Numbered from the stretch's first letter, positions 24,158-32,105 are shown. The stretch is 64,000 nt of DNA from CAZADA01 sp964568975 (GCA_964568975.1 CAZMSO010000014.1:12609-76608); one strand, 5' to 3'. The notes: a model not told the origin generated them from the sequence alone. Made by a program: numbers and translations.

Positions 24158-24640
24158 TCAGGCGGCCGCGGCGGCGGGGCTGAGGCGCTCAAAGGCGTCA
24201 GCCACTGCGGCGGCGTAATCGCGGCGCGCGGCGTCGATCCGCTGGCGCAGGCCGACAGCGCCTAAGGCCACCGCCGCCGGGGAGGCGCCGGCGCGATGGG
24301 GCCGGGCGCGCACGGCGACGTCCGGGGCCGGATCATAGCGTTCGAAGAAGGCGATGACGCCATCAAGGTCCGGCGCGTCGCACGCCACTTTCGGGCCGCC
24401 ATGGCGATCTTGGGAATCAAGAATATGGACAGAGGCGACAAAGCCGCCCCGCGCCCGCGCGGCCACCGCAAGCCGGCACCCGCACGCCGCGCCGGCGAGC
24501 GCCTCCACGGACATGAGCATGCGGCCTTGGAACCGCAGAGACGCTTTGCCGGACCGGCGCACCACGACGGTTCCGTCCGCCTGGGTCGACACCGCCGGCT
24601 CGACAGTCGCCCCATGATCGCAACGGCCGGCCGCGCTCAT
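24158..24640 (-). CDS. PYP-cluster paralogue P3, coupled to the MCP
   Basis: This 160-residue protein is the third member of the P family: RRSGKASLRFQG (28-39), a degenerate version of the W-[FY]-E-L element (CGCRL, 53-57), PDLDGVIAFFERYDP (90-104) and the closing helix LRQRIDAARRDYAAAVADAF (131-150), then an Ala tail. Its ATG overlaps the stop of the upstream chemoreceptor gene (ATGA at 24637-24640), the tightest possible coupling. This links the family directly to chemotactic signalling as well as to pyp. No enzymatic motif is visible. Confidence 0.75.
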   Translation of the reverse strand: MSAAGRCDHGATVEPAVSTQADGTVVVRRSGKASLRFQGRMLMSVEALAGAACGCRLAVAARARGGFVASVHILDSQDRHGGPKVACDAPDLDGVIAFFERYDPAPDVAVRARPHRAGASPAAVALGAVGLRQRIDAARRDYAAAVADAFERLSPAAAAA

Positions 24641-26157
24641 GCGGCCATGTCCTCAACGTCGACATTGGCCCCGGACGCGCACACCGCCTCCAGGACCTCC
24701 GCGGAGGCGGGCGTTTCAAAGCGCACGCGCACGCCCTCCTCCTCCGGCCAGCAGACCACGGCCATCAGGCGCGCCTTGAAGTCATAGGAGTGCAGCTCCA
24801 GCCGCGAGCCCGCGGCGCGATCGCGCAACGAGCCCGCGCCGACGACACGCGCGCCAACGGCGCTCACGTCGTCCACACGCACGACACGACTGTCCTCGCC
24901 CTCCGCCACGCGACAGGCGAACGAGCCGTCTTGGCCCGCGATTGCGCCAAGCGCGGCGGTTCGCGCGGAGCCCACCGCGCCCTCAAGCAGCGACTTCATG
25001 ATGTCGGCGTCGCTCTCAATGGTCATGGAGTTCATATACACGTCGTCGGACAAGCCAGCCGCAACGTCGGCGTCGGTTTTCGTGGCCTCCATCGCGGTGT
25101 GCACCTCGCGCGCGCCATGAACGGCGGCGGAGATCGCGTTCAAAATGGACTCGATGTTGTCTTTTTGCTCTTCGATCGTCTCAAGGACGCCGTCGGACAC
25201 CGCACCCATCTCCGCAATATTTTGCTTGGATTTCTCGACTTTCTTCACGACCGCCTCCACGGCCGTTTGGACATTGTCGATGTGCTTGCGGATCTGGGTG
25301 GTTGCGTCTTGAGTTTGGGCGGCCAGCTTCTGGACCTCCGAGGCCACCACCGCAAAGCCGCGCCCGGCGTCGCCCGCGCGGGACGCCTCAATGCCCGCGT
25401 TCAGCGCCAGCAAATGCGTCTTCGTGGTGATCTCATTAATGATTGTGACGACTTCGCCGATCCGGCCCGTCGCCTTCTGCAGCGACGTCACCACATCGCC
25501 CGCGGCGCTGACCGTCTCCGCAGTTTGCCCGGCGATGGTTTTCGATTCCCGCGCGCGTTCAGCGATGGAATCGCTCACATGCGCGAAGGTGTCGGTCGCC
25601 CTCGACATTTCCTGGGTCGTGGCGTGCAAGTCCCCGATCGAGCCGTACATATCGTTGATGCGTTTGGTGACGTTTTGAATCGCTTCAATCAAACGCATGC
25701 TGAGTTGCGCCTGTCCGATGGAGGACGTCGCGGATTTCTCCGCTTCCTCGGCGATCCCGATCGACAAACGATCGAAGCCGTTCGAGATGCGGGTCACGGC
25801 TTCGCGCTCAAACGCGTGGGCGGCGCGCAGCGCGCGCACCAGGCTGGCGATCTCCGGCGGCGGCCCCTCCGACACCGGTTCAGGGTTCGGCGCCGCCGCG
25901 TCCAGCGCCTCGAGGATCTCGTCCTCCAGGACCAGCGCCAGCGCCTCTGAAGCGGCGTCCGTCGCCGGGGTTTTGCTGATCCGCCCGAGCGCCAGCGCCA
26001 GGCCGACTGCGCCCATCGCCGCCAACGCCGCCAACGCCTCCAACGGCAACGGCCGGGCGTTCCAATGCATCACGACAATCACGGCCAGGGAGGCCAAGGC
26101 CGCCGCTAGGCACGCCTCCACGCCGGTCACCGGCAAGCGACGCAGAGCCGCGATCAT
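24637..26157 (-). CDS. Methyl-accepting chemotaxis protein with PilZ-like C-terminal region
   Basis: This 506-residue receptor has two membrane segments (about 13-31 and 38-58) joined by only a few residues, so it has almost no periplasmic sensor. A coiled coil leads to the signalling hairpin LALNAGIEASRAGDAGRGF and VASEVQKLAAQT, the CheA/CheW contact site. After the coiled coil, residues about 415-500 form a separate domain containing DVSAVGARVV, reminiscent of the second PilZ motif (D-x-S-x-x-G), without a clean RxxxR at the usual distance. AGGAGA precedes the ATG at 26157; the frame is open to 26199. It is the first gene of the leftward group, coupled to P3. Input is probably cytoplasmic, possibly from PYP or P3; this is inference. 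Confidence 0.92.
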   Translation of the reverse strand: MIAALRRLPVTGVEACLAAALASLAVIVVMHWNARPLPLEALAALAAMGAVGLALALGRISKTPATDAASEALALVLEDEILEALDAAAPNPEPVSEGPPPEIASLVRALRAAHAFEREAVTRISNGFDRLSIGIAEEAEKSATSSIGQAQLSMRLIEAIQNVTKRINDMYGSIGDLHATTQEMSRATDTFAHVSDSIAERARESKTIAGQTAETVSAAGDVVTSLQKATGRIGEVVTIINEITTKTHLLALNAGIEASRAGDAGRGFAVVASEVQKLAAQTQDATTQIRKHIDNVQTAVEAVVKKVEKSKQNIAEMGAVSDGVLETIEEQKDNIESILNAISAAVHGAREVHTAMEATKTDADVAAGLSDDVYMNSMTIESDADIMKSLLEGAVGSARTAALGAIAGQDGSFACRVAEGEDSRVVRVDDVSAVGARVVGAGSLRDRAAGSRLELHSYDFKARLMAVVCWPEEEGVRVRFETPASAEVLEAVCASGANVDVEDMAA

Positions 26158-26224
26158 GCCGCATCTCCTGGACAAAGCGCGGAGGCGACGCGATCGCACC
26201 CCGCAAGGATGTCAACACCGTTAC

Positions 26225-26242
26225 GGGTTTTGCGTAAAACCC
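26225..26242. promoter_or_regulatory. Inverted repeat upstream of the MCP gene
   Basis: Arms GGGTTTT (26225-26231) and AAAACCC (26236-26242) flank GCGT, about 70 bases upstream of the MCP start. The flanks carry GTTACG-type direct repeats. It has no T-run after it, so an operator is more likely than a terminator. Confidence 0.4.
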
Positions 26243-26268
26243 CGGTTACGCTGACTGAACTGATGAGC

Positions 26269-26302
26269 GCTGCGCCGCCATCGCTGCGCCGCCATCGCTG
26301 CG
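26269..26302. repeat. 14-bp tandem repeat, 2.4 copies
   Basis: The unit GCTGCGCCGCCATC occurs at 26269-26282 and 26283-26296, with GCTGCG continuing to 26302. It lies in the 295 bases between cpdR and the MCP gene, outside any gene I can support. Confidence 0.6.
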
Positions 26303-26452
26303 TCGGGCGGACCACGACCGGCGCCGAACGCGCGCATAGCCGGACCCGGACGGCGTTCCCGGGAGAACCGCATTCCGACCCGCGCGCGCGACCAGCGAAC
26401 GGGCGCTGCACGCGTCGCGATAAGAAGATCGGAAACCCACGCAAGACGCGTG

Positions 26453-26818
26453 TTAGGCCGCCATCACCCGGTTCACTTCATCCACCAACTCGCGCAGGTG
26501 GAAGGGTTTCGACAGCACTTTGGAGTCGCTGGGCGCGCTTTCCTGGGCGCTTACGGCGACGGCGGCGAACCCCGTAATGAACATGATTTTGAGGTCGGGG
26601 TGGATTTCCGCCGCCCGCCGCGCCAGCTCAATTCCATCAAGGCCCGGCATGACGATGTCAGTGAGCAGCAAGTCAAAATCCACATCGAGGTCCTCAAGCG
26701 CCTCGAGGCCCGCTTCCCCATCCGCACACGCTGTGACCGCATGGCCGGCCCGCTCAAGCGCTTTGGTGAGGAAGCCGCGCATCGACGGATCGTCCTCCGC
26801 CAGCAGAATGTTCGCCAT
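26453..26818 (-). CDS. cpdR: CpdR-like single-domain response regulator
   Basis: This 121-residue receiver starts MANILLAEDDPSMRGFL and carries Asp9-Asp10, the phospho-acceptor Asp54 in LLTDIVMPGLDG, and the Lys of VLSKPFHLREL. The sequence FITGFAAVAV is typical of CpdR, which when unphosphorylated delivers substrates and ClpXP to the cell pole in alphaproteobacteria. The frame is open to 26953, but the ATG at 26818 gives the exact family start and has AAAGGT upstream. The divergent N-formylglutamate amidohydrolase neighbour is the usual alphaproteobacterial arrangement, supporting CpdR over a CheY call. Confidence 0.85.
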   Translation of the reverse strand: MANILLAEDDPSMRGFLTKALERAGHAVTACADGEAGLEALEDLDVDFDLLLTDIVMPGLDGIELARRAAEIHPDLKIMFITGFAAVAVSAQESAPSDSKVLSKPFHLRELVDEVNRVMAA

Positions 26819-26936
26819 ACCCTTGACCTTTCGCCTGCGCCCAGACGCGAGCAGTACGCCGCCTTGGTGAACGAGCCATAAACGCCGGCGCGCGCCGCTG
26901 TTGACCCACCGCCGCCGGATGTGAAGAGTGACCGCG

Positions 26937-27824
26937 ATGCAAGGTGTGATCAAGGCGCAAGCGAGGTTTTCGCGCTTCCAAAGGTCGGATCCGCTGGATC
27001 CCCCGGTGGAAATCTCGCGCCCGAAAGTGCGAACGACGCCGTGGGTGTTCGCCTCGCCTCATTCGGGGCGGGCCTACCCGTCGGAGTTCTTAAAGGCCTC
27101 GGCGCTGGCCGCGCCGCTGGTGCGGGCCTCTGAAGATGCGTATGTGGACGAATTGTTCGCGGCTGCGCCCTGTTTGGGCGCGCCGCTGGTGCGGGCGGTG
27201 TTTCCGCGCGCTTATGTCGATGTAAACCGCCACCCGTTGGAGCTTGACCCCGACATGTTCGTCGGACGCTTGAGCCAGTGCCTGCAGCCGCGGTCGCCGC
27301 GCGCGGCGGCGGGCTTGGGGGCGGTGCCGCGGATCGTCGGCGACGGTTTGGACCTCTATGACAGGCCTTTGCCGGCTGCGGAGGCCGAGCGTCGATTGCG
27401 CCGCTGCCATTATCCCTATCACGACGCCTTGGGCGCTGTGCTGGCGGAGACGCGCGCCCATTTCCACACTCACATTCTTGTGGATTGCCATTCCATGCCT
27501 TCGGCGGGCCATGGCCATGTCGACGTCGTCCTCGGCGATCGCTTCGGCTCATCCTGCGCTGGCGATGTGACGGACCTTGTGGAGGCGGCGCTGCGCGCCG
27601 AGGGGCTCAGGGTGACGCGCAACACGCCCTATGCCGGCGGCTACTCCACGGAACGCTATGGCCGCACGGCGGCGCGCGGGCACGCGATCCAGATCGAGCT
27701 TAACCGCGGGCTTTATCTCCATGAGGCGACAGTTGAACGGCGGGCGGACTTCCCCGCATTGCGCACAGCGATGACGCGCATGATGACGGCGCTGCTCGCT
27801 GCGGAGCTGACGCTCGCCGCGTAA
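26937..27824 (+). CDS. N-formylglutamate amidohydrolase family protein
   Basis: This 295-residue enzyme of the FGase family probably hydrolyses N-formyl-glutamate or a related N-acyl amino acid. Conserved features are VFASPHSGRAYP near the start, RAYVDVNRHPLELDP, the metal-site motif LVDCHSMPS and a late QIELNRGLYL. A GTG at 26928 is a second possible start; GAAGAG before the ATG at 26937 decides the choice. It is divergent from cpdR, as in many alphaproteobacteria. No hut genes are nearby, so a role in histidine degradation is not implied. Confidence 0.85.
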   Translation: MQGVIKAQARFSRFQRSDPLDPPVEISRPKVRTTPWVFASPHSGRAYPSEFLKASALAAPLVRASEDAYVDELFAAAPCLGAPLVRAVFPRAYVDVNRHPLELDPDMFVGRLSQCLQPRSPRAAAGLGAVPRIVGDGLDLYDRPLPAAEAERRLRRCHYPYHDALGAVLAETRAHFHTHILVDCHSMPSAGHGHVDVVLGDRFGSSCAGDVTDLVEAALRAEGLRVTRNTPYAGGYSTERYGRTAARGHAIQIELNRGLYLHEATVERRADFPALRTAMTRMMTALLAAELTLAA

Positions 27825-27958
27825 GCCGCGCGCCGGTCTCCTGATCCCCCCGCACACTCCGCACGCTGCACCGCAATGATCCCGCCCGACCGGCGGACCG
27901 TGGGATCGCTAGCCACGCTCCTGATCCACGCCCCTGATTCATCCCCCGGGCCGCGGCC

Positions 27959-27984
27959 AAAAAAAAGGCCGCGCAAGCGCGGCC
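27959..27984 (-). terminator. Intrinsic terminator of the sRNA
   Basis: On the minus strand GGCCGCGC-TT-GCGCGGCC forms a perfect 8-bp stem, followed by eight T. The orientation is opposite to both neighbouring protein genes. Confidence 0.9.
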
Positions 27985-28040
27985 TAAAGGTTAGGGAGGA
28001 AACGCCCAGGAAGGGCGGCGACGGCGAACCGTCGCAACGC
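27959..28040 (-). ncRNA. Small RNA of alpha-r8 (MmgR) type
   Basis: Read on the minus strand, three hairpins follow one another. The first is GCGACGG-TTCG-CCGTCGC (28035-28018), a 7-bp stem with a UUCG tetraloop. The second is CGCCC-TTCCT-GGGCG (28017-28003). Then comes the unpaired TTTCCTCCCT (28002-27993), and last an intrinsic terminator (27984-27959). UUUCCUCCCU is, as I recall, the invariant anti-Shine-Dalgarno-like segment of the alpha-r8/MmgR family, linked to polyhydroxybutyrate control in Sinorhizobium. A promoter with TTGCAA (28074-28069), a 17-base spacer and TACCTA (28051-28046) would start RNA near 28040. Both flanking protein genes read the other way, so the terminator must belong to a separate transcript. 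Confidence 0.75.
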
Positions 28041-28184
28041 ACAAATAGGTATCGTGCGGCGCACAATTTTGCAAGCCCACCAGGCGAGAAAATCGCGTCG
28101 ACTTCGCGCCCACCGACAAAAATGCGCCTCAGTTCCTCACAAAATTGGGGGTGCTGTGTGAGCGCGTGCAACGAATCATTTATG

Positions 28185-28195
28185 CTGCAGTGCAG
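28185..28195. promoter_or_regulatory. Candidate PhaR operator
   Basis: CTGCAGTGCAG reads CTGC-N3-GCAG, the site I recall for Rhodobacter sphaeroides PhaR, the polyhydroxybutyrate regulator. It lies 48 bases upstream of the Pat-like start and 145 bases from the sRNA 5' end. An 11-bp site can occur by chance. Confidence 0.3.
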
Positions 28196-28242
28196 TAAAT
28201 GGCGCGCCGCGCCCCCGGCGCGCCAGCCCGGGAGCGCCGTGT

Positions 28243-30726
28243 TTGGCCATACGTCACAACCTCAGCGACGCGTTTGAACCGCGGTCCATGGCGTTAGTCG
28301 GCGCGACTGATCGCCCGGGATCCGTCGGCGACGTCCTGTTGCGTCATATCCTTGAAAGTTTTGACGGTCCTGTGGGTTTGGTCAACGCCAAGCAGCGCCG
28401 CATCGCTGGGCGGGACACCGTGTCGCAACCGGAGCATCTGGAGACGTCGCCAGATCTCGCGGTGATTGCAACGCCGCCTGCGGGACTCACGCGGGCGGTG
28501 CGCGGCCTCGCGGCCCGGGGATGCAAAGCCGCCATTGTCGTCACAGACACGCGCCGCGGCCGCGATGGCCGCGCGTCGCCGGACGCGACCGCTCTGCGGG
28601 CGGCGGCGGGACCGATGCGTCTCATTGGGCCGGGATCCCTCGGTGCGGCGGCGCCATGGGGCCGCGTGTATGCAAGCTTGTCCTCCTTGCGGCCGGATCC
28701 GGGCGGGGTGGCCTTCATCAGCGTGTCCGCCGCCCCAGCGGGTGCGTTGGTGGATTGGGCGAAAGCGCGCGGCGTGGGCTTTTCCCACATCCTCGCCCTC
28801 GGCGACATGGCCGACGTGGATTACGCAGACGCGTTAGACCTTGTGGCGCAGTCGAACCGGGCGGAGGCCGCCGTCCTTGTGATGCGCGATGAAGCGGTGA
28901 ACGCCCGTCGGTTCTTGTCCGCGGGACGGGCGTTGGCGCGCGTGAAACCCGTGATCGTGATGCGCAGCGTCTCTCCGGGGGATCCGCCAGGGCGCGATCA
29001 AGCCTATGACGCCGCCTTCGCGCGCGCGGGGATGTTGCGAGTTTCGCGGCTGGAGGAGGTGCTGGCGACCGTCGAGGCGCTGTCAGCGCGATCGCCAGCC
29101 GATGCGCGCGTCACGCAATTGGGCGACCGCCTGGCGGTCATCGCCAATGGCGCGTCCTTAGCGGCGTTCGCGCTGGAGCGTGTGGGACCGGCCGGCGCGC
29201 GCCTGGCGACGCTGAGCGACAAGAGCCGCGCGCGCCTGCGCGCCTGCGCAGAGGTTATCGCCGGCCCAAACCATGCCGCGCTCAGCCTCTCCTTAGAAGC
29301 CGACGCGGACGCCTACCGCACCGCCGTTGAGACCGTCGCCGACGACCCGGAGGTCGACGCAATACTTGTCATTAATGGGCCGACTGGCGTCGCCGACGGC
29401 CGCGTGATTGCTGAGACCGTGACTGAGGTGGTCAATGCGCGCCGTGCGCGGCCCGGGGCGCGGCGCCCGTGGGTGTTTGCATGCTGGCCCGGCGGCGGCC
29501 ACGCCCATGAGGCGGGGGCTGTGTTCGACGCCGCCCAGATCCCCCATTTCCATACGCCGACGGAAGCGATGGACGCCTATGGCCGGCTGCTCGCATACCG
29601 ACGCCTGCAAACGATGCTGATGCAAACGCCTGGCAGCCGACACGAGGCCTTTAGTCTCGATCGCGACGGGGCGGCCGCTGTCTTCGCCGCCGCGCGGGCG
29701 GACTCGCGCGACGCGTTAACGCCGGAGGAAGCGCGCCGCGCGCTCAGCGCCTACAACATCGTGTGCCGCGCGCGTGATGATGACGCGTCTCCGCGCGCCG
29801 GCGCGCTCGCGCTGCGTGTCCGCATGGCGGTCGACGCTGTGTTTGGCCCGGTGTTGACCCTCGCCTTAGCCGATCCGGTCGGCCGGGCGCTCGATCCTGG
29901 CGTCGCGGGCCTGCCGCCGCTGACCCTGGCTTTGGCGGAGCAAATGGTGGCGCGGTCGCCGGCGGCGGCGATCTTGCGCGACGCGCCCGAGGCCCAAAGC
30001 GCGCTGGCGCTCCTTTTGGTGCAAGTCGCTCAGCTGGCGACGGATCATGGGGAGGTGGCGGACCTTGATCTGAACCCGGTGTGGGTGTCGGGCGGCGCGG
30101 CGCAGGTCGCTGACGCTGTGATCGCGGTGCGCGACGCGCCGTCCTCCGATCCCGCCGACCGCCTGGCGATCCGCCCTTATCCCATCGCGCTCGAGCGCAC
30201 TGTCACGGACCGCGCCGGCGACCGCTATTTGCTGCGCCCGATTTGTCCCGAGGACGAGCCCGCTCTGATCCAGCTGATCGGGCGCCTCGATCCGGAGCAT
30301 TTGCGCCTGCGTTTCTTCCAGCCCATCCGCCATGTCAGCCATGAATTCGCGGCCCGCCTGACGCAAATTGATTACGATCGCGAAATGGCCCTGGTGTTGG
30401 TGGACGAGGGCGGACGCCCCGGCGAGTGCACCATTCGCGGCGTGGCGCGGCTGGCGCGCAATGGCGATCACGAAATGGGCGAATACGCCGTCACAGTGGA
30501 ATCACGCCTCCAGGGCCGCGGCCTCGGCCGTGTTCTGATGGAGGTGATCATCACCGAAGCCCGCCGCGCGGGCATGACTGCGATTTTCGGCGTCGTGCTT
30601 CCGGAAAACCGGTCGATGCTGGCCCTGGCTGAAGCGTTGGGCTTCGTACGCGGCGTCGATGCCGATGACCCGCATCTGGCGCGGGTGACGCTTCAACTGC
30701 AAAAGGCGCGTGAAACGACCACCTAA
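28243..30726 (+). CDS. Pat-like protein: CoA-binding/ligase region plus GNAT domain, ATP-grasp shortened
   Basis: This 827-residue protein has the layout of acyl-CoA-synthetase-like protein acetyltransferases. The CoA-binding Rossmann domain begins FEPRSMALVGATDRPGSVG; ligase-CoA-type domains follow to about 480. The ATP-grasp region (about 490-630) runs directly from LSAYNIV to VFGPVLTLAL and lacks the intervening segment with the usual K-I-x-S-x-D-I-x-H-K-S motif. The C-terminal GNAT domain (about 650-827) has RLRFFQPI, GRGLGRVLMEVII and FGVVLPENRSML. A TTG start at 28243 with GGGAGCG upstream is used; an ATG at 28288 is the alternative. Lysine acetylation of metabolic enzymes is the expected role, but ADP-forming synthetase activity is unlikely here. 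Confidence 0.85.
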   Translation: MAIRHNLSDAFEPRSMALVGATDRPGSVGDVLLRHILESFDGPVGLVNAKQRRIAGRDTVSQPEHLETSPDLAVIATPPAGLTRAVRGLAARGCKAAIVVTDTRRGRDGRASPDATALRAAAGPMRLIGPGSLGAAAPWGRVYASLSSLRPDPGGVAFISVSAAPAGALVDWAKARGVGFSHILALGDMADVDYADALDLVAQSNRAEAAVLVMRDEAVNARRFLSAGRALARVKPVIVMRSVSPGDPPGRDQAYDAAFARAGMLRVSRLEEVLATVEALSARSPADARVTQLGDRLAVIANGASLAAFALERVGPAGARLATLSDKSRARLRACAEVIAGPNHAALSLSLEADADAYRTAVETVADDPEVDAILVINGPTGVADGRVIAETVTEVVNARRARPGARRPWVFACWPGGGHAHEAGAVFDAAQIPHFHTPTEAMDAYGRLLAYRRLQTMLMQTPGSRHEAFSLDRDGAAAVFAAARADSRDALTPEEARRALSAYNIVCRARDDDASPRAGALALRVRMAVDAVFGPVLTLALADPVGRALDPGVAGLPPLTLALAEQMVARSPAAAILRDAPEAQSALALLLVQVAQLATDHGEVADLDLNPVWVSGGAAQVADAVIAVRDAPSSDPADRLAIRPYPIALERTVTDRAGDRYLLRPICPEDEPALIQLIGRLDPEHLRLRFFQPIRHVSHEFAARLTQIDYDREMALVLVDEGGRPGECTIRGVARLARNGDHEMGEYAVTVESRLQGRGLGRVLMEVIITEARRAGMTAIFGVVLPENRSMLALAEALGFVRGVDADDPHLARVTLQLQKARETTT

Positions 30727-30798
30727 AAGCCCTCTTATGGCGCGAGCTTTGCTCTGCCTTAGGCGAATCCCGCAGCGACGCGCAGGCGTAGGGCGAAA

Positions 30799-31200
30799 AT
30801 GGTCAGCGATATCGATCTTCATGTGGGGCGGCGGTTGCGCCGTCGGCGGCGGCTCTTGGGCCTGACCCAGCAACAGCTGGGCGCAGCGGTGGGAATCCGC
30901 TTCCAGCAAATCCAGAAATATGAGTGCGGCGCCAACCGCTTAAGCGCAGCGCGGCTGTTTCAGCTCGCCCAGGCGCTCAATGTGCCGATCCAATACTTTT
31001 ATGAGGGCTTGGACGTCATTGACGGGCAGGACGTCGCCGCCGCGGGCGATGACATCGACGCAAACGTGTTGTCTCAAAACGAAACGCTGGAGCTGGTGCG
31101 CGCCTACTACCGTCTCGCGGAAGGGCCGCGGCGGCGTCTGTTGGACCTCGCGCGGTCGCTGCATGAGGTGAACGGCGCAGCGCGCGCCGTCGATTCCTAA
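30799..31200 (+). CDS. XRE-family transcriptional regulator
   Basis: This 133-residue DNA-binding protein has an N-terminal helix-turn-helix: GRRLRRRRRLLGLTQQQLG, followed by VGIRFQQIQKYECGANRLSA and LFQLAQALNVPIQYFYEGL. The C-terminal half (LSQNETLELVRAYYRL, LLDLARSLHEVNG) is the oligomerisation tail usual in the short alphaproteobacterial XRE regulators. Target unknown. It stands alone 73 bases after the Pat-like gene and 63 bases before hisN, all on the plus strand. Confidence 0.9.
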   Translation: MVSDIDLHVGRRLRRRRRLLGLTQQQLGAAVGIRFQQIQKYECGANRLSAARLFQLAQALNVPIQYFYEGLDVIDGQDVAAAGDDIDANVLSQNETLELVRAYYRLAEGPRRRLLDLARSLHEVNGAARAVDS

Positions 31201-31263
31201 GGGCAGACGCCCCATCGTCGCACAGGCTTTGGCGCGCCGTGCCGGTTTGGTACGTCTGACGCC

Positions 31264-32103
31264 ATGAGCACTTTGTCGCCGTCGCCGACGCCCTCACCCC
31301 CGCCGCTGGACTGGCGGCCCTGGCGCGCTGTCGCGCTTGACGCCGCCGACTGCGCGCGCACGCAAACGCTGGCGCGGTTCTTCAGCGCGTCGGCGGTCGA
31401 CGATAAAGGCGGCCCCGGCCGTTTTGATCCCGTCACGGAAGCCGACCGCCAGGCCGAAGCGGCCATGCGCGCGCTGCTGGAGAGCCTCGCTGCGGACCAC
31501 GGCGTGGACGGGGAGGAGTGGCCGACGCGCCCCGCCGCGGGCCCGTGGAGCTGGACGCTCGATCCCGTGGACGGCACGCGCAGCTTTATTTGCGGCTTTC
31601 CGACCTGGACCACGCTCATTGCTCTGGCCCACCAGGGGCGGCCGATCCTCGGGGTCATCGACGCGCCGGTCTTGGACGACCGCTTTATTGGCGATCCCGA
31701 GGGCGCCGCGCGCCAACGACGGGGCGAAACATTCGCGCTGCAAACCCGCCCCTGCGCGCGCCTGACCGACGCGATTGTCGCCGCCACCGCGCCTGACATG
31801 TTCACGCGCGCGGAGTGGGGCGGCTTCGACATGATCGCCCACGCCGCGCGGCTTGCGCGGTTTGGAGCGGACGCCTACGCCTACGCCATGCTCGCGGCCG
31901 GACAAGTGGACTTGGTGGTGGAGGCGGGACTGAAGCCCTATGACGTGCGCGCGCTGATCCCGGTGGTGCGCGGGGCGGGCGGCGTCATCACGACTTGGCG
32001 CGGCGATCCCGAAGCTGTCCATGATGGCGGCCAAGTGGTCGCAGCCGGCGACGCGCGGGTGCATGAGGAAGCCCTCGCTGTGCTTGCGCGGGTCGCGGCC
32101 TGA
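31264..32103 (+). CDS. hisN: Histidinol-phosphatase, inositol monophosphatase family
   Basis: This 279-residue protein of the IMPase fold has the metal-site motifs VTEADRQAEAAM, HGVDGEEWP, LDPVDGTRSF, and late GAGGVITTWRG. The sequence DPVDGTRSFICGFPTWTTLI is typical of alphaproteobacterial HisN, which removes phosphate from L-histidinol phosphate. Inositol-1-phosphatase or an adenosine-bisphosphatase are alternatives within the same family. It is directly followed, after two bases, by the RNA methyltransferase gene. Confidence 0.8.
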   Translation: MSTLSPSPTPSPPPLDWRPWRAVALDAADCARTQTLARFFSASAVDDKGGPGRFDPVTEADRQAEAAMRALLESLAADHGVDGEEWPTRPAAGPWSWTLDPVDGTRSFICGFPTWTTLIALAHQGRPILGVIDAPVLDDRFIGDPEGAARQRRGETFALQTRPCARLTDAIVAATAPDMFTRAEWGGFDMIAHAARLARFGADAYAYAMLAAGQVDLVVEAGLKPYDVRALIPVVRGAGGVITTWRGDPEAVHDGGQVVAAGDARVHEEALAVLARVAA

Positions 32104-32105
32104 GC

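Larger units (their letters stand above)
27825..28242. other. 418-bp intergenic region holding a minus-strand sRNA
   Basis: No protein gene is credible here. The left half contains the sRNA at 27959-28040; the right half is AT-richer and includes a CTGC-N3-GCAG palindrome at 28185-28195 upstream of the Pat-like gene. I see nothing in 27825-27958 apart from the end of the upstream transcript. Confidence 0.6.
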
